Source: Prolixibacteraceae bacterium (GTDB lineage: Bacteria > Bacteroidota > Bacteroidia > Bacteroidales > Prolixibacteraceae). Taken from it: a DNA stretch of 64,000 nucleotides. A program made the translations under genes and the position numbers. Below the pieces are notes generated by a model that was given only the letters and a program-made list of their open reading frames with translations, had not been told where the DNA came from and did not search any database. Below are positions 19,473-28,476 of this stretch, piece by piece; within the stretch, counting starts at the first letter, position 1; the number at the start of each line of letters is the position of its first letter. Where the stretch lies: contig JAIBEZ010000085.1 in the NCBI GenBank assembly GCA_019459485.1, positions 27,966-91,965 of the forward strand, written 5' to 3'.

Positions 19473-19855
19473 TTCGTTATTTCGAAGTTGGATGCTTCAT
19501 TTTTATTGAAGGCGGCTACTGTTTCGGGCTGAATCAATGCCCAAATGGAATAAATGCCGATTGCAGTTCCAAAAGGGAAACTGAATATTTCTATTACCGA
19601 AAGAATTAGGGTCAGAATACGTGCCCATTCTTTTCTTTTGTAAAGTCCCAACCCGGCGATAATTCCCGGAACTGAAATGACAATAAATACAATTGCAATA
19701 ATATCAGCAATTAGCGAAAGAATTGTTGCTCCATTTGGCTCGTCAACAAATCCACCTACTAATTTTAGGACTGTAAAAATCAGGAAAGCAATAAGTAAAT
19801 TAAAAATACTTAGGCCAATTTGAAGAGCTGCGACTACATTAATGTGTTTTTCCAT
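19469..19855 (-). CDS. small four-helix membrane protein of unknown function
   Basis: A 128-residue protein with about four hydrophobic segments (residues 8-32, 42-70, 78-95 and 97-110) and the conserved-looking LGLYKRKEWARILTLILSVI between helices 2 and 3, a pattern seen in small DUF-type membrane proteins of many bacteria. I do not recognise a named function. It is translationally coupled (GTGA overlap) to the acylphosphatase and heads the unit that ends with the decarboxylase. Upstream 205 bases separate it from a divergent small gene. Confidence 0.75.
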   Translation of the reverse strand: MEKHINVVAALQIGLSIFNLLIAFLIFTVLKLVGGFVDEPNGATILSLIADIIAIVFIVISVPGIIAGLGLYKRKEWARILTLILSVIEIFSFPFGTAIGIYSIWALIQPETVAAFNKNEASNFEITK

Positions 19856-20060
19856 AATTAGATTTGTTTTTTTTAGGAGATCTAAAAATACATATTATCT
19901 GGCAGTCTATCAATTTAATTTTTCGTCTTCCATTCGGTGTTAATATTGCTTAATACCTGAAACAAATCAGATTGTAATTGTTCCTACTATCATAAAGCGA
20001 CTAATTTTGGGGATTAAATTTTAACTTTGCACTGCAAAAATAAAGGGAAGGGTAATCGTT

Positions 20061-20312
20061 ATGGATGTTTTAAAATTAATAATACTGGTGATAGTGCTGA
20101 TGGCTTTTGTTGTTGCCGCACTGGCAACAAAGATATTGTTAAAAAAAGGAGGAGAATTTCCGAATACCCATATTGGAGGGAACAAATATTTGAAATCTAA
20201 GGGGATCAGTTGTGCTCAAACTGAGGATAAAATTGAACAGGCCAAAGCCAGGAAGGAATTGCGGTTTAAAAAAATATTTTTAGATGAATCTGACACAATT
20301 GGTAGTTGTTAA
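20061..20312 (+). CDS. small single-helix membrane protein with C-terminal cysteines
   Basis: An 83-residue protein: one hydrophobic helix (about residues 4-27), then KILLKKGGEFPNTHIGGNKYLKSKGISC and a charged tail with a last Cys (TIGSC). It looks like the short membrane or secreted proteins common in Bacteroidota, which have a similar helix, a GEFxxT/S segment and a KxGxSC motif. Two Cys are present where such relatives often have more. A RBS-like AAGGGAAGGG lies 12 bases before the ATG and a TAACTTTG promoter-like box at 20022. Function unknown; see findings for a speculative link with Na+-NQR. Confidence 0.7.
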   Translation: MDVLKLIILVIVLMAFVVAALATKILLKKGGEFPNTHIGGNKYLKSKGISCAQTEDKIEQAKARKELRFKKIFLDESDTIGSC

Positions 20313-20376
20313 CTTCGTATAATGTCATCAAATCTATTTCATTTTTAAAAATCTATTCGGTTGTTGAATTAGCAGG

Positions 20377-21648
20377 ATGAAAAAAATTAAAATATATTGG
20401 AATAACCTTCAGGTATTAATCTATGGTAAATCGGCAATTCGTTTTGAAGATAGGTTATTATTACTTTCAACGCTCTCTATCTTTGCAATACTTGCTGTAA
20501 GTACGATCTTCAACGTTGTTTTGAACCTTAAGAACTCTATCATAATTGTTTCATTTACAGGATCATTAACTTTTTTGGGACTGTACCTTTACGGACGACT
20601 TGTGCGCATAGGTAATTTTATCTTTCTGATTACAAGTATTATTATCTTAGTTTTTACTGACGCAATATGGTTTGTAAACTATGGTTCAAGCGGCCCTATC
20701 ATGCCGGTTTTTGTAGTGTTTTTTTCTTTCCTGATTCTGGTATTCGATCGAAAATATTTTCTATTGATTTCTGCGGTAATGTTTCTAAATATTTTGGGAC
20801 TTTATTTGTATGAATCCCGCTTCCATGAAACAATTGGATCTTATCCTGATTTGACTACAAAATTACAGGACAATTACATCGGCTTGGTTTTCAGCTTTTT
20901 GGTTATTTTTTCCTTCATGGCAGCTATAAAAAAGAACTATATTCATGAGTGGGAGCGGGCAAAAAAGTCGGATCTGTTAAAGTCGGCATTTGTCGCCAAT
21001 ATGTCACACGAAATACGGACACCTTTAAATGCCATTGCGGGTTTCTCTTCGTTAATGTCCGATCCGGATATTTCTGACGACGACAAGAAAATGTTTGAAG
21101 ATCAAATACAAAGCAACAGCGATTACCTTTTAAGTCTGATTGAAGATATTATTGATGTTTCAAAGATCGAATCCAACCAACTTACCGTTAATATACAGGA
21201 AGTTGATATCGTCCCCTTAGTCAGGCAAATTACCCAGTCGTTTCAGTTAGCAGTTCCAACCGGCAAGAAAGTTCAGATCCTGACTAATCTGACCATGTCA
21301 GCCCTTGTTGTACAGGTTGATCCTGTCAGACTGGAACAAATACTCCGGAATTTGTTGTCGAATGCAGTGAAATTTACTGAGGAAGGGTCTATTGAAGTTG
21401 ACTGTAAGAAAAACAAAGATTTCTATACTTTTTCAGTGATAGATACCGGTATTGGAATTAGAGCCGAAAATCAGCAAATGATTTTCGACCGTTTTATGAA
21501 AATTGACAATAACCTACAACATCTTCACCGTGGAACCGGAATCGGATTGTTTCTTTCTAAGCAATTGGTTGAAATTTTTGGTGGTAAAATATGGGTTGAA
21601 TCTGAGCCGGGAAAGGGATCATCCTTTTATTTTACAATCCCGGTATAA
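20377..21648 (+). CDS. membrane sensor histidine kinase
   Basis: Sensor kinase of 423 residues: about six membrane helices (residues 25-195) as an integral input domain, then a HisKA dimerisation domain with the phospho-acceptor His in FVANMSHEIRTPLNAIAGF (about residue 212), then a HATPase_c domain with N box RNLLSNAVKFTEEG, G1 DTGIGIRAEN and G2 GTGIGLFLSKQLVE. There is no PAS, HAMP or receiver domain, and no response regulator is adjacent, so it is an orphan kinase. It follows the small membrane-protein gene by 64 bases and converges with the alpha/beta hydrolase, one base between stops. Confidence 0.9.
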   Translation: MKKIKIYWNNLQVLIYGKSAIRFEDRLLLLSTLSIFAILAVSTIFNVVLNLKNSIIIVSFTGSLTFLGLYLYGRLVRIGNFIFLITSIIILVFTDAIWFVNYGSSGPIMPVFVVFFSFLILVFDRKYFLLISAVMFLNILGLYLYESRFHETIGSYPDLTTKLQDNYIGLVFSFLVIFSFMAAIKKNYIHEWERAKKSDLLKSAFVANMSHEIRTPLNAIAGFSSLMSDPDISDDDKKMFEDQIQSNSDYLLSLIEDIIDVSKIESNQLTVNIQEVDIVPLVRQITQSFQLAVPTGKKVQILTNLTMSALVVQVDPVRLEQILRNLLSNAVKFTEEGSIEVDCKKNKDFYTFSVIDTGIGIRAENQQMIFDRFMKIDNNLQHLHRGTGIGLFLSKQLVEIFGGKIWVESEPGKGSSFYFTIPV

Positions 21649-21649
21649 G

Positions 21650-22456
21650 CTATTTTAACTGAAGTAATTCCTTTGTATCTGAGTTCCGTTTAATAAAAAG
21701 GATTGAAATTTCATTAAAAATATTTGCCTGATCGAGATTGCAGCAATGTCCGCTGTTTTTTATTATTTCGAGTTTTGCATTTACCTGCCTTTTTACCAAA
21801 TCTGTTACCATCGGTAAAAACATGTGGTCGCCATCGCCCATCAGGTACAAAACAGGTGCAGAAGGTTCCCTGCGAATAAATTCATTCAGATTGGTTTTTA
21901 TTTCCCTCGACATTTTCATCCACCTGCCGAATTCCTTCTCGCCAAGCTTTATAGCTTCCTTAATAAAAATATTCCTTGAATCGCGGTGTCGGCGGAGTGG
22001 CATCAGAATTCGTGCATTGAGCCGGTAAAGCCACATATACGGCAAAACAGAATTCAGGATTTTGGCCATGCTGATCAACACTTTGAGTGTTTTGTTGAAC
22101 TGAATGATAGCCCCGCCAAGAATAATCGACTCGGCTCTGCCCGGAGCAAGCTTGTCGATGGCCCGAATAACAATACAACCAAGCGAAATACCAACCAAAT
22201 GTGCTTTATGGATTTGGAGGTGATCCATAATTTGAATCACATCGAGCGCTATTTCATCGAATGAATAATCGGCATCAAGCGAAGGGTTTTCCTGTTTCGA
22301 TTTACCATGACCGCGCAAATCAACCAAAAGTACATTAAAGTGTTTTTTGAAGTCTTTTAGTTGACGAAACCACACACCATTGCTGCCTCCCGCGCCATGC
22401 ACGAAAACAACCCATGTTTTTGATTTTGGATGTATAAATTTGCGGTGGTAAATCAT
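21650..22456 (-). CDS. alpha/beta hydrolase at the end of the nqr operon
   Basis: Cytoplasmic alpha/beta-hydrolase fold enzyme of 268 residues without signal peptide. The nucleophile Ser is in HLVGISLGCIV, the acid Asp in YLMGDGDHMFLP, the His in NSGHCCNLDQ, and the oxyanion-side motif is VFVHGAGGSNGVWF. The substrate is unknown. It begins 9 bases after nqrF stops and so probably shares the nqr transcript; no functional tie to the sodium pump is known to me. Confidence 0.86.
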   Translation of the reverse strand: MIYHRKFIHPKSKTWVVFVHGAGGSNGVWFRQLKDFKKHFNVLLVDLRGHGKSKQENPSLDADYSFDEIALDVIQIMDHLQIHKAHLVGISLGCIVIRAIDKLAPGRAESIILGGAIIQFNKTLKVLISMAKILNSVLPYMWLYRLNARILMPLRRHRDSRNIFIKEAIKLGEKEFGRWMKMSREIKTNLNEFIRREPSAPVLYLMGDGDHMFLPMVTDLVKRQVNAKLEIIKNSGHCCNLDQANIFNEISILFIKRNSDTKELLQLK

Positions 22457-22465
22457 TTTAACATT

Positions 22466-23728
22466 TTAGCCTCCGAAATCATCGAACAATACATTTTCAT
22501 CTGGTACGCCCAGATCGTAAAGCATCTTGTTAAGCGCGCTGTTCATCATCGGAGGGCCACAGAGATAATAGTTAATCTCTTCTGGTTCTTCATGTTTACT
22601 TAGGTAATTATCGTAAATAACCTGATGTATAAACCCCTTGTATCCAGTCCAGTTATCTTCAGGCATTGGATCAGAAAGTGCAAGATGGAAAGAGAAATTT
22701 GGAAATCTGTTTTGAATGTCCATAAACTGCTCATAGTAGAATACTTCTCTCCACGAACGCGCACCATACCAGAAAGTGACTTTCTTTTTCGTTTCTTTTA
22801 CAGTGTGAAACAAGTGAAATAAATGTGAGCGCATTGGAGCCATACCGGCGCCACCACCAATAAACATCATTTCGTTATCGTTATTCTGAAGGAAGAATTC
22901 ACCATAAGGACCTGAAACCATCACTTTATCACCGGGTTTGCGCGAGAAGATAAACGAAGAACAGATTCCGGGATTGACTTTCTGGAAGCCTCCGTTTACA
23001 CGGTCAAAAGGTGGGGTTGCAATTCGAATGTTCAGCATCACAATATTCCCTTCTGCCGGGTGATTGGCCATAGAATATGCACGGAAAGTCGGTTCCGGAT
23101 TTTTCATCTCAAGCTTAAACATTCCGAACTTTTCCCATTCCGGAAGGTATTCGGCTCCAATAACCATATCCTTAAATTGAACATCAATCTTCGGAACGTC
23201 AATCTGAATGTATCCGCCCGATTTGAAATCGAGTATTTCGCCTTCAGGAAGCCTAACTACAAATTCTTTAATATAGGTAGCAACATTGTTGTTTGAAACA
23301 ACGGTGCATTCCCATTTCTTTACACCTAATATTTCCTGATGGATGTGCAGATTAATATCTTCTTTCACTTTCACCTGGCAAGCTAACCGCCAATGCTCCT
23401 GTTGTTCCTTTCGGGTAAAGAACCCGGTTTCAGTCGGAAGGATTGACCCGGCGCCTGATTCAATCTGGCAACGGCACATTCCGCAGGTTCCACCACCACC
23501 ACAAGCCGATGGCAACAATACTTTGTTATTTCCGAGTGTCGTTAAAAGAGTATTCCCCGGTTCTGTTTCAATAACTTTAAATCCGTCATTGATACTGACT
23601 TTAACAAGCCCTTTGGGAGTAAGTTTTGTCTTAACGTACAAAAGCATTCCGACCATCAGAATTATTGCCAAAAGGAAAATGACTACACTGGCCAGTACAA
23701 CTGTCGTTTGAGAAGCTAAAAATATCAT
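22466..23728 (-). CDS. nqrF: Na+-translocating NADH:quinone reductase subunit F
   Basis: NADH-oxidising subunit of the sodium pump: one N-terminal membrane helix, a 2Fe-2S ferredoxin domain with Cys in SACGGGGTCGMCRCQIE and WRLACQV, then an FAD domain (RAYSMANHP) and an NADH-binding domain (FIGGGAGMAPMRSHLFH, YLCGPPMM). It ends in FDDFGG, the C-terminus typical of NqrF. 420 residues, normal length; sixth gene of the nqrABCDEF operon, 16 bases after nqrE. Confidence 0.97.
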   Translation of the reverse strand: MIFLASQTTVVLASVVIFLLAIILMVGMLLYVKTKLTPKGLVKVSINDGFKVIETEPGNTLLTTLGNNKVLLPSACGGGGTCGMCRCQIESGAGSILPTETGFFTRKEQQEHWRLACQVKVKEDINLHIHQEILGVKKWECTVVSNNNVATYIKEFVVRLPEGEILDFKSGGYIQIDVPKIDVQFKDMVIGAEYLPEWEKFGMFKLEMKNPEPTFRAYSMANHPAEGNIVMLNIRIATPPFDRVNGGFQKVNPGICSSFIFSRKPGDKVMVSGPYGEFFLQNNDNEMMFIGGGAGMAPMRSHLFHLFHTVKETKKKVTFWYGARSWREVFYYEQFMDIQNRFPNFSFHLALSDPMPEDNWTGYKGFIHQVIYDNYLSKHEEPEEINYYLCGPPMMNSALNKMLYDLGVPDENVLFDDFGG

Positions 23729-23744
23729 CGTTTCGATTGTTTTT

Positions 23745-24362
23745 TTAAAGTTTGATTCCCATGAACCCCATAAATGCCAGGCCCATCAAGCCGGTAATGA
23801 TGAACGTGATGCCCAGGCCTCTTAAAGGCGCAGGTATCTGTGAATATTGTATTTTTTCACGAATTGCTGCAATACTGATTATTGCAAGAAACCATCCAAA
23901 TCCAGACCCAAATCCGTAAACGGTAGCCTCGCCCAAAGTGTCGAAAGCTTTTTGTTGCATAAACAAAGATCCCCCCAGGATAGCACAGTTCACAGCAATC
24001 AACGGCAGGAAAATACCAAGTTGAGTGTAAAGAACCGGTGCGAATTTTTCGACAACCATCTCAACCAACTGAACCATTGAGGCGATTACCGCGATGAACA
24101 TGATGAAGCTTAAAAAGCTCAGGTCAACAGTTTCAAATCCGGGACCCATCCATGCCAGGGCGCCATCCATGAGCAAATATTTCTCAAGCAAATAATTCAC
24201 CGGCAGGGTAATAACCTGAACAAAAATAACTGCCAACCCGAGGCCGGTTGCCGTTTTTACTGATTTCGATACAGCCAGAAAAGAACACATGCCCAGAAAA
24301 TAGGCAAAAACCATGTTCTCCATAAATACTGACTTAACGAACAGATTTAATAAATTCTCCAT
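23745..24362 (-). CDS. nqrE: Na+-translocating NADH:quinone reductase subunit E
   Basis: Integral membrane subunit with six helices, 205 residues. The family motifs [12 protein letters not shown] and [14 protein letters not shown] contain the Cys that, with one in NqrD, hold the intramembrane 2Fe-2S centre. It pairs with NqrD as an inverted-topology dimer. 21 bases follow nqrD. Confidence 0.97.
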   Translation of the reverse strand: MENLLNLFVKSVFMENMVFAYFLGMCSFLAVSKSVKTATGLGLAVIFVQVITLPVNYLLEKYLLMDGALAWMGPGFETVDLSFLSFIMFIAVIASMVQLVEMVVEKFAPVLYTQLGIFLPLIAVNCAILGGSLFMQQKAFDTLGEATVYGFGSGFGWFLAIISIAAIREKIQYSQIPAPLRGLGITFIITGLMGLAFMGFMGIKL

Positions 24363-24383
24363 ATCGTTTTAATTTTTATTCAG

Positions 24384-25028
24384 TTATTTTTCCTGAAGTT
24401 TACTATTTCTGCTGCGCTGTATCCAAATGATTACACCTACAGTAATCAATGCCATTGGTGGAAGAATCATCATCCCGTTATTGGAATAAAAACCACCGTT
24501 GGCGATGTACCAGCTTTCAGGAATGACACGAAAGCCCCAAAGTGTTCCTGAACCAAGCAGTTCACGAAAAAAAGCAATAATAATAAGGATTAATCCATAA
24601 CCTGCGCCATTTCCAATACCATCAAGAAATGAAGGCCAGGGTTTGTTCGCTAAAGCAAATGCTTCGAGTCGGCCCATCAGGATACAATTGGTGATAATCA
24701 ATCCGACAAAAACCGAAAGTTGTTTACTAACGTCGTAAACAAATGCTTTCAGAAATTGGTCAACAATAATTACCAACGCGGCAATTACTACCAACTGAAC
24801 AATGATTCGGATACGGTTTGGAATCGTATTCCGAAGCAATGAAATAATTACGTTACCAAAAGCAACCACTACTGTTACCGAAAGCGCCATTACAAATGCC
24901 GGTTTTAACTGGGCGGTAACAGCCAGAGCAGAGCAGATACCAAGTACCTGAACCGTAATGGGATTGTTGCTGCCGATGGGGCCGGACAACAGACTTATAT
25001 TTTTCCTTGAAAATAATGCTTCGCTCAT
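24384..25028 (-). CDS. nqrD: Na+-translocating NADH:quinone reductase subunit D
   Basis: Integral membrane subunit, 214 residues, six helices, with [15 protein letters not shown] and [19 protein letters not shown], the Cys-bearing half-helices that mirror those in NqrE. Three bases separate it from nqrC, so they are tightly coupled. Confidence 0.97.
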   Translation of the reverse strand: MSEALFSRKNISLLSGPIGSNNPITVQVLGICSALAVTAQLKPAFVMALSVTVVVAFGNVIISLLRNTIPNRIRIIVQLVVIAALVIIVDQFLKAFVYDVSKQLSVFVGLIITNCILMGRLEAFALANKPWPSFLDGIGNGAGYGLILIIIAFFRELLGSGTLWGFRVIPESWYIANGGFYSNNGMMILPPMALITVGVIIWIQRSRNSKLQEK

Positions 25029-25031
25029 CTT

Positions 25032-25730
25032 CTATTGTTTTTTCTTGGTGAAAAATGCTTTATAGGAAGTGAAATCATTCAGTAACATCGTCTGAAGTCC
25101 TTTACTGGTAATGGTTCCTCCTGAAATGCCATCAACTTTGTGCTCTGCCGGAGCAGTTTCACTTGATTTTGCGACAATGATTGAAACTAATTTTCCAGTC
25201 TCGTCAAAAATCTTTTTCCCTTTAAATGGTTCCTGAAAGGCCTTGGTATTGATTTCAGCACCCAGGCCTGGTGTTTCACTGGCATGAGCAAAGTTAGCTC
25301 CATATAAGGTATTCATATCATCGTTTACAGAAACGTAGCCCCAGATTGGACCCCATAAACCAGCTCCATATACAGGCAGAATGTACTTTGTTCCTTCCTC
25401 TGTTTTGCATTCGTAAACAGGTAGTCTCCGGTCGGCTTCCGGCTTGGCTCTTTCCGATTTCAAATCTATGTCAAATGCCAGGCCTTCAATTTTTTCGCCT
25501 GAAAAATCTACAATGTAGGATTGTAAAATCCTTTCAGCATAAATTGATTCGGCATCTGCAAACGTACTGGCAATTCCTACCGAAGCAAGAATATTCTGTT
25601 TCTTTTCAATGTCGATGTTTTTTTGCTGGGCTGGCTTTAGCTTTAGTGCTGTTATGGCAAGGATTGCTGCAACAAGGATGACCATTGCTGAGGCATATAT
25701 AAATGTATATTTATTCCCGTTCGTATCCAT
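25032..25730 (-). CDS. nqrC: Na+-translocating NADH:quinone reductase subunit C
   Basis: Periplasm-facing flavoprotein with one N-terminal helix (residues 9-28). The covalent FMN threonine is in ISGGTITSKGLQTML, the SGxTxTS motif recognised by the flavin transferase ApbE, and the FMN-domain motif GLWGPIWGYVSV is present. No apbE gene is in the window. 232 residues, slightly shorter than the Vibrio protein. Confidence 0.96.
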   Translation of the reverse strand: MDTNGNKYTFIYASAMVILVAAILAITALKLKPAQQKNIDIEKKQNILASVGIASTFADAESIYAERILQSYIVDFSGEKIEGLAFDIDLKSERAKPEADRRLPVYECKTEEGTKYILPVYGAGLWGPIWGYVSVNDDMNTLYGANFAHASETPGLGAEINTKAFQEPFKGKKIFDETGKLVSIIVAKSSETAPAEHKVDGISGGTITSKGLQTMLLNDFTSYKAFFTKKKQ

Positions 25731-25748
25731 GTTTCTGAATTTTATCGT

Positions 25749-26906
25749 TTAGGCTTTAACTTTGATTCGTTTCAACCGCTTTTTGATGCTTCCTTCCACA
25801 ACATAGTGGTCAACAAGAGGCGCAAAGGTATTCATAAGCAAAATAGCAAGCATCATTCCTTCAGGATAGGCAGGGTTTACCACCCGTATTAAAATAGCCA
25901 GAATTCCGATCAGAAAACCATAAATCCATTTGCCTCTCTCTGTTTGAGTTCCCGATACCGGATCGGTTGCCATAAACACAGCGCCAAACGCAAAACCTCC
26001 GATGATGAAATGTTCCCAAAAAGGAAGTGCCATGTATGCATTATCACCTGCAAAGTAATTCAGTATCAATCCCATTACAGCTCCTCCGGCAAAGGTTGAA
26101 ACAATTATCTTCCAGCTACCGATTCCTGTTATTACCAAAATTGCAGCACCAATCAAAATTGCAAGTGTGGAAGTTTCTCCAATTGAGCCGGGAATTAATC
26201 CGATAAACGAATTCCAGACATCAATGTTCGGTTGCCCTGCGGCGGCTTCAGCCATTGGGGTTGCTCCCGAAAAGCCGTCGATGGCCTGTTTGCCACCAAG
26301 ACTTACCCAGACCGATTCGCCCGACATTTGGCTTGGATAAGCAAAGAAGACAAATGCCCTTGCTACCAGGGCTGGATTCCAAATGTTCATTCCGGTTCCA
26401 CCAAAGACTTCTTTTACAAAGACAACTGAAAAAGCAGTGGCAATTGCGGTCATCCATAGTGGCGTATTTATAGGCATTATCATTGGTATCAACATTCCTG
26501 ATACCAAAAATCCTTCCTGAATTTCATGACCACGGAGCTGCGCAAATACAAACTCAATGCCCAATCCAACAATGTAGGAAACCATAATCACCGGTAAAAC
26601 CCGAAGGAATCCGTAAAGGAATATGTCCCAAAAACCAACACCCGACAATTCGCCAACAGCGGCGAAATGCTGATAACCGGTATTGTACATACCCATCAGA
26701 AGCGCGGGTAACAAGGCAAAAACAACCAATCCCATGGTGCGTTTCAAATCAATGAAGTCGTGTATGTGCGACCCGCTGTTTGAGGTGTGTTTTGGTACGA
26801 AAAACAAAGTAAACACACCATCATGAACCGAATGAAGCCAATGATATTTAGCTCCTTTCTGAACGTGTGGTTTGGTATCTTCGAAGAATTTTTGTATAAA
26901 TTTCAT
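25749..26906 (-). CDS. nqrB: Na+-translocating NADH:quinone reductase subunit B
   Basis: Large membrane subunit, about ten helices, 385 residues. It carries a second covalent FMN site (DGFSGATPMAEAA, matching the Vibrio Thr in SGAT), binds riboflavin and quinone, and forms the sodium path. The C-terminal half has MATDPVSGTQTERGKW, typical of NqrB/RnfD. It lies 18 bases before nqrC and 25 after nqrA. Confidence 0.97.
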   Translation of the reverse strand: MKFIQKFFEDTKPHVQKGAKYHWLHSVHDGVFTLFFVPKHTSNSGSHIHDFIDLKRTMGLVVFALLPALLMGMYNTGYQHFAAVGELSGVGFWDIFLYGFLRVLPVIMVSYIVGLGIEFVFAQLRGHEIQEGFLVSGMLIPMIMPINTPLWMTAIATAFSVVFVKEVFGGTGMNIWNPALVARAFVFFAYPSQMSGESVWVSLGGKQAIDGFSGATPMAEAAAGQPNIDVWNSFIGLIPGSIGETSTLAILIGAAILVITGIGSWKIIVSTFAGGAVMGLILNYFAGDNAYMALPFWEHFIIGGFAFGAVFMATDPVSGTQTERGKWIYGFLIGILAILIRVVNPAYPEGMMLAILLMNTFAPLVDHYVVEGSIKKRLKRIKVKA

Positions 26907-26931
26907 CTGTAGCTTTTTTTCAACTAAACGG

Positions 26932-28281
26932 TTAACCCAATTCTTTCATCATCAGGTCTAATCCCTGACGAACAATGTCCTGAACTTTTATCTTTGAAGT
27001 GCAGGCATATTCGCACAAAGCAAGGTCTTCTTCAACAATCTCGTAAATTCCGAGTTCCTCCATTTTGTCAATATCATTGGCCAGAATAGCTTTCAGAAGG
27101 TAAACCGGAAGGATGTCCATCGGCAAATATTTCTCATATTGCCCTGAAAGGACGAATGCCCGTTCGCCGCCATGCAAATTGGCATCCAGCGTGTATGATT
27201 TTTTGGGGAATAATTTCGAAAAGAAGGCTTTACTTGCTGTAAATTTATTGAATCCGGGATCTGCCCAACCCATAAATTCATAGTTATCGCCTTCAGGAAT
27301 TACAGTCAATTGGTGGTCGAAGAAGCCGAGATAATCATCTTGCTCAACTTTTGTTCCGGTTAAGACATTACCGCTGATAATGCGTTCCTTAACTTCCTTT
27401 TTTGTATTGTTGACCAAAACATTTTCGAGACAACCTCCAAGTATGGTTGGATAATATTTTGGAGTATTCACTTCGGAACCAGTCAGCGCGACTATCTTCC
27501 TCATATCAATTTTGCCGGTTTCAAACAAACGTCCGATGAAAAGCACATCCAACAAATTGATGGTCCAAACGATTTCGTTTTTGTTGATAGGCGATACCTG
27601 ATGAATCTGAATTCCAACAACTCCAGCCGGATGCGGTCCTGAAAAAATATTGGTTTCCACATTCTTTAACTGTCCGAAAAATCCTGCATCTCCATCACGA
27701 AGTCCAAGAAAAACTTTTCCGTCGGTTAATTTCGCCAGGGCATTGATCCCTGATTGCAACATTTTCTCCTGTCCTTTCAAAATGAAAGAATAATCGGGTG
27801 CCAATGGTGCGCTATCGAAACATGATATGAAAATATGTTTTGGTACATCGGCAGGTTTGGCCAGTATTCCGTATGGACGTTGTTTCAGAAAAGGCCACAA
27901 TCCGCTTTGCAGTAAATGCGTTTTTACCTGCTCGCGTGAAAGTACTGAAGGATCGGCCTTGGTAAATGCAAGACTTTCCATCTTTCCATCTGATTCAACA
28001 ACAATTTCCAGAATTTTCCGACGTTCGCCGCGGTTAACAGCCTTTACGGTGCCGCTTACCGGCGATGAAAAGAGGATCTCAGGATGATATTTGTCGAAAA
28101 ACAAAGCATCGCCGGCTTTAACCTGCATGTCCGCTTTCACTTTTAGCTTTGGGGTCAATCCCGGGAAATCGGTGGGTTTGAGGGCAACAGTCCTGATCTG
28201 CGAAACCGATCCTAAAACTGTTTCAGCACCACCTTTTAACCGGATATCCAGTCCGCGTTTTAATTTGAAATGCTTTGACAT
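26932..28281 (-). CDS. nqrA: Na+-translocating NADH:quinone reductase subunit A
   Basis: Cytoplasmic subunit of the sodium pump, 449 residues, starting with the RGLDIRLKGGAETVLG segment typical of NqrA. It has no cofactor motif and is thought to help form the quinone site. It is the first gene of the operon; its promoter must lie in the 195-base gap shared with the divergent DUF5103 gene. Confidence 0.97.
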   Translation of the reverse strand: MSKHFKLKRGLDIRLKGGAETVLGSVSQIRTVALKPTDFPGLTPKLKVKADMQVKAGDALFFDKYHPEILFSSPVSGTVKAVNRGERRKILEIVVESDGKMESLAFTKADPSVLSREQVKTHLLQSGLWPFLKQRPYGILAKPADVPKHIFISCFDSAPLAPDYSFILKGQEKMLQSGINALAKLTDGKVFLGLRDGDAGFFGQLKNVETNIFSGPHPAGVVGIQIHQVSPINKNEIVWTINLLDVLFIGRLFETGKIDMRKIVALTGSEVNTPKYYPTILGGCLENVLVNNTKKEVKERIISGNVLTGTKVEQDDYLGFFDHQLTVIPEGDNYEFMGWADPGFNKFTASKAFFSKLFPKKSYTLDANLHGGERAFVLSGQYEKYLPMDILPVYLLKAILANDIDKMEELGIYEIVEEDLALCEYACTSKIKVQDIVRQGLDLMMKELG

Positions 28282-28476
28282 TGTATTCCCTAATTATTAA
28301 GTGATTTTTAGGTTGGCAAAAGTAAAAAATTAAAATTCTTTTCCCAATCTTTGTTGGTGAAACTTATAGTAATTGAAATATTTATATACTTGAAACCGTT
28401 ATCTGGATGGATGGTTTTTATCAGTTATTTGATATATATCAACTTTCAGGTTAAAACGGTTAAAAAAATATCGAAA

